Of a DNA stretch of 64,000 nt, positions 8,974-18,173 are shown one piece after another. The notes under the pieces are model-generated. The model saw only the letters and a list, made by a program, of their open reading frames with translations. It was not told the origin of the DNA and made no database searches. The DNA comes from AE-B3B sp964543295 (lineage in GTDB: Bacteria; Aerophobota; Aerophobia; Aerophobales; AE-B3A), in contig CAZIXA010000009.1 in assembly GCA_964543295.1 (NCBI GenBank), positions 8,238-72,237 on the forward strand, read 5' to 3'. Within the stretch, counting starts at the first letter, position 1; every line of letters starts with the position of its first letter. Position numbers and translations under genes: made by a program.

Positions 8974-11900
8974 TTAGTCCTCACTTAGCCAAAGCGACTT
9001 CGATCCTAAAAGATCTTCTACCTCGGAGATTAGGGAATCGGTGAAGCCCACCTTTATCGACCTTGACCTGATGATTGTTTCCTCCCCACCTTTATTGCTG
9101 AAATGAAGGTAAATGTTATGTTTCCCCTTATAAGAACAAAGAATCTCCTTTAATCTAACAAGTTTTTCCTTCTCCAACCTATCTTCCTTTAGGTTAATAT
9201 GGAGGTTGTGAGTAACATCCTTAATCCTGGAGAAGGGAAGTACCTCCTGGGCGATCACCTTGGGGGGTGTACTGGCAGTATCTAGTTTACCCTTAACCAG
9301 AACAAGACCTCCCTCTTTGATGTAAGAGGCATATTCTTCATAGAGACTGGAAAACACAACTATCTCTATCTCAGATTCTAAATCCTCCAGGGTAAAGAAA
9401 GCCATTCTCTTCCCTTTTCGGTCCTTTTTCTGGATAATGGTAGTTATAACCCCCATAATCCTTATCTTCTCTCTATCCCTCATCCCGGATAGATCATAAA
9501 TGGAGTTAGCTAGATAATGGGTAATTTTTTTTTGATATTTCTCCAGAGGATGCCCACTTACATAGATACCCAGAAGTTCTTTTTCCCAGGCCAATCTCCT
9601 TGACTGGGGAGCCTCCTCTATCTCAGGAAATCTCTCCTTAGCTATTGACTCTCCTCTTTTCTCCAGCGTCCCAAAGAATGACAACTGCCCTCTTCCCCTA
9701 TCGGCCTGAACCCGTGAGGCCTCCTCTGTTGCTTCATTAATTGCGGCCAGATTCTGAGACCGGTTGCCGACCAGAGAATCAAAGGCTCCACACTTGACCA
9801 AACTCTCTATTACCCGCTTATTCACTGTCCTAAGATCCACTCTGGTGCAAAAGTCAAAAACGGAACTGAACTCACCCTCCTTCTCCCTCACTTTAAGAAC
9901 GGATGAAATAGCTGCCTCTCCTACATTTTTTACCGCCGTAAGTCCAAAACGTATCTTATCGCCGGCTACCGTAAATTTGGTTAGCGATTGATTTATATCC
10001 GGCGGAAGCACTTCTATTCCCATTCTCCTGCATTCATTAATATAGAGGACGAGTTTATCTGTATTTTCCCTCTCCGAGGTAAGCAGAGCAGCCATAAACT
10101 CAAGTGGATAGTTAGCCTTAAGATAGGCCGTCTGATAAGAGATAAGAGCATAACCGGCAGAATGCGACTTGTTAAAGCCGTACCCGGCAAAATGAGCCAT
10201 TAGTTCAAAAATTCGTTTAGCCACCACCGAATCAAGTCCTTTTTCTTTTGCTCCTTCTATGAATTTATCCCTCTGTTCATCCATTAATCTTGGGATCTTT
10301 TTCCCCATGGCTCTTCTTAAGATATCAGCTCTCCCCAGACTAAAACCAGCCAGTACATTGGCGATTCGCATTACTTGCTCCTGGTAAAGAATAACGCCGT
10401 AAGTTTCCTCCAGAATTGGCTTAAGCTCAGGATGTAGGTACTGAACCTTACTTTGACCATGCTTTCTCTTAATGAAATCGTCCATCATTCGGCTGTGCAG
10501 GGGTCCGGGCCTATATAGGGCAAGAACGGCAATGAGATCCTCAAATTTTTCCGGACAGAGTTTCTTGAGTAAATCTTGCATTCCTCTACTTTCTAACTGA
10601 AAGACTCCCAGTGTTTCTCCTGCCGAAAGGAGCCGGTAGGTTTTCTCGCCCTCAAGAGAAATTCGATCTAGATCAATCTCTTCCCCTTTCTGCTGCTTGA
10701 TTATCACTAGAGTGTCCTGGATCGCGTTTAAGGTCTTGAGACCAAGAAAGTCAATCTTAAGTAGGCCAATGGCTTCCAGAGAATGCATCTCATACTGTGT
10801 AGTCATCTCATTCTTGGGAGTTCGATATAAGGGCGTGTAGTGGGTGAGTTTATCCGGTGCTATTACTACCCCGGCAGCATGGGTAGAGGCATGACGGGTT
10901 AAGCCCTCTATACTCTGGGCTATCTCGAAAAGATTTTTTATATCTGGATCTTCTTTGATAAGCTCCTTTAACTCTGTACTTTCCTCTATGGCTGTTTTTA
11001 GCGACCTATTAAAGGAAATAAGTTTAGCAATCCGATCCACCTTGCTGTAGGGAATGCCTAAGACTCTTCCCACATCTCTTACGGCTCCCCTAGCTGCCAT
11101 AGTTCCAAAGGTGATAATCTGAGCTACATTTTCTTTCCCATATTTTCTCCTTACATAATTGATGACCTCACTCCTTCTCTCATCCTGGATATCTATGTCA
11201 ATATCAGGCATGGCAGTCCTTTCTGGATTCAAGAACCGCTCAAAGAGGAGCCCATAAGCAAGGGGGTTAATGTTGGTTATTCCCAGAAGATAGGCAACCA
11301 GGCTTCCGGTTACCGAGCCTCTGCCCGGACCCACTAAGATTTGCTTCTCCTTCGCATACCTGATAAAATCCCAGACGACAAGAAAGTAGCCGGCGTATCC
11401 CATCCGGCCAATTACGTTAAGCTCTACTTCCAATCTCTTGAGCACGGTAGAGGAAGCAGTAGCATACCGATTAGATACTCCTTCCTGGCAAAGTTTTTTC
11501 AAATATCCATTTAAATCATAGCCGGAAGGGATCTGGTAGTGAGGAAGATGTATTTTCCCTAGATCCAGTTTGAGATTACACTTTTCAGAGATGGCCTTGG
11601 TATTGGATATGGCCTCGGGAAGATCGGAGAAAACCTTCCCCATCTCCTCAGGAGAACGAAAGTAAAACTCCGAAGAAGCAAACTTCAGGCGATCAGTGTC
11701 CTTTAGAGTCTTGCCGGTTTGAATGCAAAGGAGGACATCCTGAGCTCTGGCATCTTTTCGGTAAAGATAATGCACATCATTGGTAGCCACGAGAGGGATG
11801 GAAAGCTCACGAGAGAGCTGGACTAGAGCCTGGTTGACCTCCTTTTGCTCTTCCAGACCTGTGTCTTGTACTTCCAGGTAGAAATCATCCCTACAAAGGT

Positions 11901-12393
11901 CCTGATAGAAAAGACAAACCTGTCTTGCCTCATCAAACCTGTCCTTCTGAAGCAAAGAGGGAATCTCACCCTTCATGCAGCCAGAAAGAACTATCAATCC
12001 TTCTTTCTTACGGGAAAGGATCTCTTTATCAAGGCGAGGATGGTAATAAAAACCTTCCAAAAAGCCAATTGTTACCAATTCCATGAGATTATGATAGCCT
12101 TTTTTATCCTTAGCCAGCAGAGTTAAGTGATAGGAGATAGTCTCTCCCTTTACTCTCTTTTTTTTGAATCGGGACCCGGGAGCCAAGTAGATCTCGCAGC
12201 CCAGGATAGGCTTTATTCCTCTTTTGCTGGCAATTTGATAGAACTCTACCGCTCCAAATAGGTTGCCGTGATCGGTCAGAGCTAAGGCAGGCATATCAAA
12301 TTTATAGGCCTGATTAACTAACTGAGAAATGGAAGAAGCTCCATCCAGAAGACTATACTCACTGTGGGTGTGAAGGTGGGTAAATTCACTCAT
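8974..12393 (-). CDS. dnaE: DNA polymerase III alpha subunit
   Basis: The replicative polymerase subunit, 1139 residues, DnaE type. Order of domains: PHP domain at the N-terminus (HLHTHSEYSLLDG), the C-family catalytic core with GPGRGSVTGSL and the acidic motif PDIDIDIQDERR at about residue 390, the HAxHAAGVVIA segment, the finger region with YQEQVMRIA, a helix-hairpin-helix, and a C-terminal OB fold (IRIMGVITTI). Length is normal. The longest reading frame begins at a TTG at 12438, but the ATG at 12393 precedes the conserved MSEFTHLHTHSEY start and has AAAGGA in position. It is divergent from the TPR gene. Confidence 0.97.
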   Translation of the reverse strand: MSEFTHLHTHSEYSLLDGASSISQLVNQAYKFDMPALALTDHGNLFGAVEFYQIASKRGIKPILGCEIYLAPGSRFKKKRVKGETISYHLTLLAKDKKGYHNLMELVTIGFLEGFYYHPRLDKEILSRKKEGLIVLSGCMKGEIPSLLQKDRFDEARQVCLFYQDLCRDDFYLEVQDTGLEEQKEVNQALVQLSRELSIPLVATNDVHYLYRKDARAQDVLLCIQTGKTLKDTDRLKFASSEFYFRSPEEMGKVFSDLPEAISNTKAISEKCNLKLDLGKIHLPHYQIPSGYDLNGYLKKLCQEGVSNRYATASSTVLKRLEVELNVIGRMGYAGYFLVVWDFIRYAKEKQILVGPGRGSVTGSLVAYLLGITNINPLAYGLLFERFLNPERTAMPDIDIDIQDERRSEVINYVRRKYGKENVAQIITFGTMAARGAVRDVGRVLGIPYSKVDRIAKLISFNRSLKTAIEESTELKELIKEDPDIKNLFEIAQSIEGLTRHASTHAAGVVIAPDKLTHYTPLYRTPKNEMTTQYEMHSLEAIGLLKIDFLGLKTLNAIQDTLVIIKQQKGEEIDLDRISLEGEKTYRLLSAGETLGVFQLESRGMQDLLKKLCPEKFEDLIAVLALYRPGPLHSRMMDDFIKRKHGQSKVQYLHPELKPILEETYGVILYQEQVMRIANVLAGFSLGRADILRRAMGKKIPRLMDEQRDKFIEGAKEKGLDSVVAKRIFELMAHFAGYGFNKSHSAGYALISYQTAYLKANYPLEFMAALLTSERENTDKLVLYINECRRMGIEVLPPDINQSLTKFTVAGDKIRFGLTAVKNVGEAAISSVLKVREKEGEFSSVFDFCTRVDLRTVNKRVIESLVKCGAFDSLVGNRSQNLAAINEATEEASRVQADRGRGQLSFFGTLEKRGESIAKERFPEIEEAPQSRRLAWEKELLGIYVSGHPLEKYQKKITHYLANSIYDLSGMRDREKIRIMGVITTIIQKKDRKGKRMAFFTLEDLESEIEIVVFSSLYEEYASYIKEGGLVLVKGKLDTASTPPKVIAQEVLPFSRIKDVTHNLHINLKEDRLEKEKLVRLKEILCSYKGKHNIYLHFSNKGGEETIIRSRSIKVGFTDSLISEVEDLLGSKSLWLSED

Positions 12394-12439
12394 ACTTAAT
12401 CCTTTATTGTATCTTACAAGATATTCAGTCCCTGTCAAT

Positions 12440-12466
12440 TTGACAAAAAAAATGGCATAGTATAAT
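12440..12466 (+). promoter_or_regulatory. candidate promoter for the TPR/beta-barrel operon
   Basis: A perfect TTGACA (12440-12445) and a perfect TATAAT (12461-12466) are separated by only 15 bases, shorter than usual. A register two bases downstream gives a weaker -10 with 17-base spacing. It lies about 30 bases before the TPR gene start, in the dnaE divergent region. Confidence 0.55.
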
Positions 12467-12497
12467 ATATTTAAAACTCTAGAGAGGGAAATAATAA

Positions 12498-15257
12498 ATG
12501 AAGAAAATATGGATGGTAGGATTGGGGATTTTTCTGTTCAGTTTTTTTCTTCTTCCTCAGGTCTGGGGGGAAGAACAGGCTTATAAGGAATTTATATTTG
12601 CTCAGGGTCTATATGAAGATGGCAAATTCGGTTTAGCAGCCGTTCAATTCCAAAAGTTCATCGAAGATTTTCCAGAAAATAGAAATTGTGATAGAGCCCA
12701 ATACTTACTGGGAGCATGTTTCTGGAATCAGGAAAAATATGAGGAAGCCATCTCTGCTTTTGACAGGCTTCTTCAAAAATATCCCGAAAGCGACTGGGTC
12801 GATGATAGCCTTTATCAAGTGGGGGAAAACTATTATCGCCTGAGAAATTATGCAGAGGCTATCCCTTATTATGAGACGTTAATTGAAAACTACCCTCAAA
12901 GTAATCTTGTTGCCCCTTCCCTTTATTCATTGGGATACGTCTATGTTGAGCAAAAAAACTATGAGGGGAGTCTGCGAGTCTTCAAGAAACTGCGAGATGA
13001 GTTTCCTGAATTTAAGCAGATCTCTGAAGTTCACTACATCATTGCCAAGATCCTCTATGATAACAAAAGATATCCCGAGGCTATTAATGAATACTCTACT
13101 TTCATCCGTGCTTTCCCAACTTCAAAATATCGATCTAACGTCTATCTGGAAAGGGGATGGGCTTATTTCGAAGAGGGAAATTACGATAAAGCTAGGGATG
13201 ACTTTGCTGCAGTAGGAGCCTTTTTCTGGCTGGGAGAGTCTCTCTATAATCTGGGTCAATTTAGAGAGGCAAGGAAGGCTTATGAGAAAGCCTTAGAAAA
13301 GCCCGAGCCAAGCTGGAAACCACAGGCCTATTATGGCGTTGCTTATACTTATTTTAAGGAAAAAAATTATCCCCAGGCGGCCGATGCTTTTGAAAAATAC
13401 ATCGCTGCCTTCCCAGATTCACCTAATCTTGCCGAATCCTGGACTCGTCTGGGAGATTGCCTCTATTTCCAGAACAAGTTTTCCTCTGCTAGAGAAAGTT
13501 ACTTGACGGTAGTAACCAATTATCCGCAAAGTGAATTTGTTCCGGATTCTCTTTATGGAATTGCTTATACTTATCTCGATGAGAAAACATATGAGGAGGC
13601 GGAAAATTATTTAAGTCAGCTAATTAAAAAATTCCCTAACTTTGAAAATATTCCAGATGCAACTTTCTGGTTGGGAGAATCTTTCCTTAACCTTTCCCAA
13701 TATGGAAAAGCACTTGAAGCATTCCAGAAGGTCATCATTGATTATCCTGATGATCCACTAGCCGCACGTTCTCAATACGAGAGTGGGTGGTGTTATTTAA
13801 AACAAAACCGGTTTGAGGTTGCCACCACTGAATTTGACAAGGTCATCCAGAATTACCCTCAGTCTGAGTGGGTCGATAATGCCCTCCTGATGATGGGAAG
13901 TAGCCTTTTTAATTTGAAGAAGTTTAGAGAGGCTATTCAGACCTACTCAAAGATAGAGAAAAATTACCCAACTTCAAATCTCGTTCCCACCTCAATTTAT
14001 CAAATCGCCGCCTCTCATTTCAATCTCGGTGAGTATGATGAGGCAAGACAACGGTATCAACGATTTCTAACCCTTTATCCTGAGGACAGAGATGCCCCTA
14101 ATGCTCAATTGTTCATTGGCTGGACCTACTTTAAACAAATTGAATGGGAGCAAGCCAAAGAAGCGCTCCAAAAAGTAATTCTCAATTACCCCCAGGAAGA
14201 ACAGCTTCATCCAGATGCCTATTCTCTTATAGGAGAGTGCAATTATAATCAGGAAAAATATGAAGAAGCTTTAAACACCTTCGAAACCTTGATCGAGAAA
14301 TATCCAAACAGCAATTTTATTCCTCACGCCTGGCTTAGAATAGGGGAATGTTATGAGCAGATAAATCAAGTAGAGAAGTCCTTGGAAGTCTTCCGTAAAG
14401 TGATAAGAGACTATCCTAATTTTGAGAGAGCTGATTATGCCCAGTGGAAGATAGCCATTCATTTTCTGGGAAAAGAAAAGTGGCAGGAAGCTGTTTCAGA
14501 AATGGAAAAGCTTATTAATAATTTCCCTGAGAGTTCCTATCTTTCCCAGGCCTATTACCGGACCGGTTGGAGTCTTTACAGATTAGATAAATTTCCCCAG
14601 GCCGCCTCATATTATTCTCAATTTGTTAAGTTATTTCCCCAAGATCCCTTACGAGGAGAAGTTTTTTACCAATTGGGAGAATCTTTATTAAAACAGAAAA
14701 AATTTAGAGAGGCTGTCGACTTTTATAGCCAGGCTCTCCAGGTGACCAAAGAGAAAGAGATCATCCTTAACTCCCTTTATGAAAGTGCCCTCTGCTGGGA
14801 AAATCTGGGTAATTGGGAAAAGCAAGGAGAAATTCTGGAAAAATTTATCGAACGATTTCCCGAACATGATTTGGCTTCTCTGGCTCACCTAAAACTCGCT
14901 AATTCCCTTTTCAATAGGGGAAAAATTGCCCAGGCACGAGAGCACTACTCTTACGTGGTCAAAACTACCGAAGAAAGTCAATTGGCAGTAGAGGCCCAGT
15001 TTAGAATGGGAGATTGCTGGTTTAATGAGAAAAAATTCGATAAAGCTATAGTGGAATACCTCAGAGTTCCCATTCTTTATCCCCAGTTTGAGGAATGGGG
15101 AATTAAGGCTCAATTCCGTGTGGGACGTTGTTACGAAGCCTTGGGCAAGTTCGAGGAGGCGAAAAAAACTTACCAAAAGATCCTGCAAGTGGAGTCTCTT
15201 AAGGAAGAATACCGAAATGATGCCCAAGAAAGGCTAAGGCAACTGGAAGGTAGATAA
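12498..15257 (+). CDS. exported giant TPR protein
   Basis: A 919-residue protein that is almost entirely tetratricopeptide repeats. A signal peptide (MKKIWMVGLGIFLFSFFLLP, then a VWGEE cleavage region) sends it to the periplasm. After it come roughly two dozen repeats of 34-37 residues, each with a Y..A...Y..LI..YP.S pattern, similar to YbgF/BamD-type and other envelope TPR proteins. No catalytic motif is visible. The next gene starts 10 bases after the stop and encodes a beta-barrel-like protein, so a role as a periplasmic scaffold for an outer-membrane assembly or transport complex is a reasonable inference. Confidence 0.85.
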   Translation: MKKIWMVGLGIFLFSFFLLPQVWGEEQAYKEFIFAQGLYEDGKFGLAAVQFQKFIEDFPENRNCDRAQYLLGACFWNQEKYEEAISAFDRLLQKYPESDWVDDSLYQVGENYYRLRNYAEAIPYYETLIENYPQSNLVAPSLYSLGYVYVEQKNYEGSLRVFKKLRDEFPEFKQISEVHYIIAKILYDNKRYPEAINEYSTFIRAFPTSKYRSNVYLERGWAYFEEGNYDKARDDFAAVGAFFWLGESLYNLGQFREARKAYEKALEKPEPSWKPQAYYGVAYTYFKEKNYPQAADAFEKYIAAFPDSPNLAESWTRLGDCLYFQNKFSSARESYLTVVTNYPQSEFVPDSLYGIAYTYLDEKTYEEAENYLSQLIKKFPNFENIPDATFWLGESFLNLSQYGKALEAFQKVIIDYPDDPLAARSQYESGWCYLKQNRFEVATTEFDKVIQNYPQSEWVDNALLMMGSSLFNLKKFREAIQTYSKIEKNYPTSNLVPTSIYQIAASHFNLGEYDEARQRYQRFLTLYPEDRDAPNAQLFIGWTYFKQIEWEQAKEALQKVILNYPQEEQLHPDAYSLIGECNYNQEKYEEALNTFETLIEKYPNSNFIPHAWLRIGECYEQINQVEKSLEVFRKVIRDYPNFERADYAQWKIAIHFLGKEKWQEAVSEMEKLINNFPESSYLSQAYYRTGWSLYRLDKFPQAASYYSQFVKLFPQDPLRGEVFYQLGESLLKQKKFREAVDFYSQALQVTKEKEIILNSLYESALCWENLGNWEKQGEILEKFIERFPEHDLASLAHLKLANSLFNRGKIAQAREHYSYVVKTTEESQLAVEAQFRMGDCWFNEKKFDKAIVEYLRVPILYPQFEEWGIKAQFRVGRCYEALGKFEEAKKTYQKILQVESLKEEYRNDAQERLRQLEGR

Positions 15258-15267
15258 GGAGAAAAAA

Positions 15268-17109
15268 ATGATAAAAACAATATTGCTGTTTGCATTGACC
15301 TACTTAATTCTCTTTTCGAACCCTCTTCAGGCACAAGAGCCACCATTGAAAGAGGAGCCACTTCCCACGAAGCTCCCTACTGTCATAGTTAAGGGAACGG
15401 ATAGGTCTTATTTGGAGATAATAAGGGCGAAGGCTCTTCCCCTCATGGAGTATCGGGGAAAAAAGGAACTAGCCCCCCCCTCCATCCAGATCCCTTGGGG
15501 TAAAAAGGTCTATTATCATCCGCTTTCTTTTCCCGGTTTAGAAAGATTAGAAAGAAAAGAAAGAAAAGTCATGGAAGGAGCCCCCCTAGCTCCTTTAAAG
15601 CCAGGAAAGAAAATCAGTCCAGTTGCTCTTGTCCTCCCTGAGCCTGTCTCACCATTTGCCAGATATATACCTGCTAGCAGGTATATATCTGCTAGATATA
15701 CCAGAATAGAGGCTCTTCCCCTCATGGAGTATCGGGGAAAAAAGGAACTAGCCCCACCCTCCATCCAGATCCCCAGGGATAAAAGGGTCTATTATCCCAG
15801 TCTAAGGAAAGAGTCACCTCTTCCTTACCTTAATCTTTTTGTGTCTTTGGCTCCCCATGACAGCTTCTCATACCAACTAGATTATGGAAGGCAAAAGGAA
15901 AGATTTACCGGCTATCTCAGTGCAGGAAGCGTTTCCACTCCACATTGGGTGAAATACGAGCCAGAAGAAGAGCTTTATTTAGGAAAATACGAAGAAGCTA
16001 TCGCCTCAGAGCTTAGCTGGGGTTCTCTGACAAATAGAACGCTGGTACTTAATTTAGAAAGAGAGGCGAAAAAGATTGATCTTCCCAATGAGGATGAAAG
16101 AAATAAGAACGAAATTGAAATAGGAGCAAACCGAAGGCAAGAGTGGAAAACGAGCATTTTTACCATTGACGGCTGGGCTAACAGGTCAGTGGTAAAGGAT
16201 CCAGAAGTTGACCAGGAAGATATAGCTCTGGGAACCGGATTAAAGCTGCGACTAAAGAAGATCCCCTTAGATATTGGAGTTAGTGTAGATCATAGTTCCT
16301 TCAGCGAGAAAACTCAGACTTACCTTTGGCTAGAGAATGATGCTATTACTTTTAAACGAATAAAGGAGCTAACTCTCGGTTTAGGGGGAGGAATGAAGGC
16401 AATAACAGAATCAGGCTCTCAATTTTTGCCCTCTCTTAAGCTAACTTACCAGATAAATCCTAGGTTTCAGCTAGGCGTAAGCGGAAAAAGGCATTTTTAC
16501 CTTGCTCGATTTTCGGATTTATATTTTCTCCAGGATTATGTAGAAATAAATGAGGATCTTAATCCAGTAAAGATCTGGCACTATGAAATTAAGATGGAGT
16601 ATAAACTCTCCTCTCTGGCAAACCTTTCCCTGGTGGGATTTTACAAAGAGGGCGAAGATACCATTTGGAATTGGAACACTATCAGTTCCCTGGCCAGACC
16701 GGAAACTCGTGAGATGAATGTTTCAGGGGGACGTCTAAATTTTTTACTTCACTTCGGTGAAGCATTTGAACAGGGAATCTCTTACACCTTTCAAAAAGCA
16801 GAAAATGCCCAAGATGAGACTAAGGTAATTCCCTACTACCCTCAGAATGAGGGAGATCTTTGGCTCATAGGGAGAACAAACGGTTGGGAAATTGAATTAG
16901 GAGCAAAATACATAGGCAAAAGATACTACGAGGAAACAAGCGAGGAGAAGCTTGATAGCGGCTGGATAGAAAGATTCAAAATCTCCAAAAAGATGGGCAA
17001 AGCCATAGAGTTGTTTGCTCAGTTGGAATTAAATGATTATGATCTCTGGAAGAATTACCCTCTAGAGAGGGAAAAAATTTCTCTCGGACTTAAGGCCAAA
17101 CTTTATTGA
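15268..17109 (+). CDS. outer-membrane beta-barrel-like protein with duplicated N-terminal module
   Basis: A 613-residue secreted protein with signal peptide (MIKTILLFALTYLILF, then NPLQAQEPP). Residues about 25-190 are Pro-rich and contain two near-identical copies of a module beginning ALPLMEYRGKKELAPP (copy 1 near residue 55, copy 2 near 148). The remaining 420 residues alternate short amphipathic strands with aromatic ends (for example QLDYGRQKERFTGYLSAGS and ISLGLKAKLY at the C-terminus), typical of a TonB-dependent-receptor-like barrel, but no plug domain is evident. The terminal LY-type residue fits Bam insertion. It follows the TPR gene by 10 bases. Cargo is unknown. Confidence 0.75.
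   Translation: MIKTILLFALTYLILFSNPLQAQEPPLKEEPLPTKLPTVIVKGTDRSYLEIIRAKALPLMEYRGKKELAPPSIQIPWGKKVYYHPLSFPGLERLERKERKVMEGAPLAPLKPGKKISPVALVLPEPVSPFARYIPASRYISARYTRIEALPLMEYRGKKELAPPSIQIPRDKRVYYPSLRKESPLPYLNLFVSLAPHDSFSYQLDYGRQKERFTGYLSAGSVSTPHWVKYEPEEELYLGKYEEAIASELSWGSLTNRTLVLNLEREAKKIDLPNEDERNKNEIEIGANRRQEWKTSIFTIDGWANRSVVKDPEVDQEDIALGTGLKLRLKKIPLDIGVSVDHSSFSEKTQTYLWLENDAITFKRIKELTLGLGGGMKAITESGSQFLPSLKLTYQINPRFQLGVSGKRHFYLARFSDLYFLQDYVEINEDLNPVKIWHYEIKMEYKLSSLANLSLVGFYKEGEDTIWNWNTISSLARPETREMNVSGGRLNFLLHFGEAFEQGISYTFQKAENAQDETKVIPYYPQNEGDLWLIGRTNGWEIELGAKYIGKRYYEETSEEKLDSGWIERFKISKKMGKAIELFAQLELNDYDLWKNYPLEREKISLGLKAKLY
15432..15494 (+). repeat. intragenic direct repeat, copy 1
   Basis: 63 bases that match 15711-15773 with one mismatch; similarity continues about 20 bases further with a few differences. 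It encodes the LPLMEYRGKKELAPPSIQIP module of the beta-barrel protein. Confidence 0.9.
15660..15691. repeat. perfect 32-bp palindrome inside a coding region
   Basis: The two 16-base halves (CAGATATATACCTGCT and its exact reverse complement) are directly joined with no spacer. It encodes residues RYIPASRYISA and lies just ahead of the second copy of the intragenic repeat. Confidence 0.9.
15711..15773 (+). repeat. intragenic direct repeat, copy 2
   Basis: Second copy of the 63-base repeat at 15432-15494, 279 bases downstream and in the same reading frame. Confidence 0.9.
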
Positions 17110-17138
17110 CCCGGCAAATAGCCTGCTAATCAACTTCT

Positions 17139-17879
17139 TTAGTCAGCCGATTCTACATTAGTGAGAGAAGCAATCAAAGTCCCTAGAGATGTTTCTGCTT
17201 GAAACTCAACCGGAAGGTATCTCTCATCATCAGAAATCCATAGTTTTACTTCCGTCTCATCGGAGGAGGCTACTTCCGAACATAAAAAAGCCGTATAATC
17301 TCCGCGGTAGGTTGTCACTTTTTCCTTCTCAAGTACTTTTATCTCCACCTTTCTTAGATTACGACCTTCAATCAAAGAAAGTGAAAAAGATTTTCCCACC
17401 CGTAAATCCTGAGCTCTAAGCCAGTAGATTAAGGAAACTGTATCCATAGCCGGAAGCGAAAACTCTCTCTTAAATTCTCCCTTCCAATCCTTAATCAAAG
17501 CTATTCCCTTAGTCTGATCTAGCTGGACTTCCCGATCTTTAATACGGCCTCCCTCCTCAAAATGGAATCTTATTAGCCGAGGATAGAGGGTCTTAACATC
17601 TACAAAACTCTCTATTGTATAATCAAAATGATAAAGTAAAGAAAAAGGATCGACTATCCTCACCCTCCAAAAAAGAGGGTAAGCAGACTCTCCATCTATG
17701 GAAACCACATCTTTTATTTCCAGGGTTTCCTCCCCCACGGGAAGACCAAAGATTTTCACCCTATAGGTTAATTTCTCTCCCGGTTTAAAGGGATGAATCT
17801 TTTCTCCTCTACCAGGAGTAACCAGAAGAAGAAAAAAATAAAAAATGAGGCCAATTCTTGCTAAACTTCTCCCCTTCAT
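17139..17879 (-). CDS. DUF3108 exported protein
   Basis: A 246-residue protein with an N-terminal signal peptide (hydrophobic IGLIFYFFLLLVTPGRG) followed by a DUF3108-type domain: FKPGEKLTYRV, then GLPVGEETLEI, and near the C-terminus LWISDDERYLPVEF. DUF3108 proteins are periplasmic beta-rich proteins of unknown function found in diderms. I chose the ATG at 17879, which has AAGGGA in register, over the ATG 11 codons upstream that would spoil the signal peptide. It converges on the beta-barrel gene with 29 bases between stops. Confidence 0.8.
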   Translation of the reverse strand: MKGRSLARIGLIFYFFLLLVTPGRGEKIHPFKPGEKLTYRVKIFGLPVGEETLEIKDVVSIDGESAYPLFWRVRIVDPFSLLYHFDYTIESFVDVKTLYPRLIRFHFEEGGRIKDREVQLDQTKGIALIKDWKGEFKREFSLPAMDTVSLIYWLRAQDLRVGKSFSLSLIEGRNLRKVEIKVLEKEKVTTYRGDYTAFLCSEVASSDETEVKLWISDDERYLPVEFQAETSLGTLIASLTNVESAD

Positions 17880-18030
17880 CTCGTCCCTTTGCTGGCAGAT
17901 AAATCCTACCACGCAAGTTTCCGTGAATAGTTATAAATATAGCATATGAAGTCAGGTTGTCAAAATCTTATTCCGGTTTCCTGAAAAAGCTCAAGGAGAA
18001 CCTTTTGGAAAACTAGAATTCATTACTAAA

Positions 18031-18058
18031 TTGACATACTTTTATAGTCTATTATGAT
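18031..18058 (+). promoter_or_regulatory. sigma70-type promoter upstream of SAF oxidoreductase
   Basis: TTGACA at 18031-18036 and TATGAT at 18053-18058 with a 16-base spacer. The transcript would run through the dispersed repeat at 18085-18154 as its leader. Confidence 0.65.
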
Positions 18059-18084
18059 AGCCTATCAGGCTGCCAAGCTGAAAG

Positions 18085-18154
18085 CAAGAAATATCTCGGG
18101 ACTCTTCCCCTCAATAGGCGTATAAATCTTCTAGTATTTTCCCGAGTAATCAAG
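18085..18154. repeat. dispersed repeat, copy 2 (leader of SAF oxidoreductase gene)
   Basis: Outer half-sites 18085-18103 and 18136-18154 match the pair at 1827-1867, the first inverted and the second direct. CTCGGGA and TCCCGAG in the two halves can pair, so the leader RNA could fold into a hairpin with a loop of about 36 bases. Confidence 0.65.
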
Positions 18155-18173
18155 AACAAGAAGGGAGAGGTCA

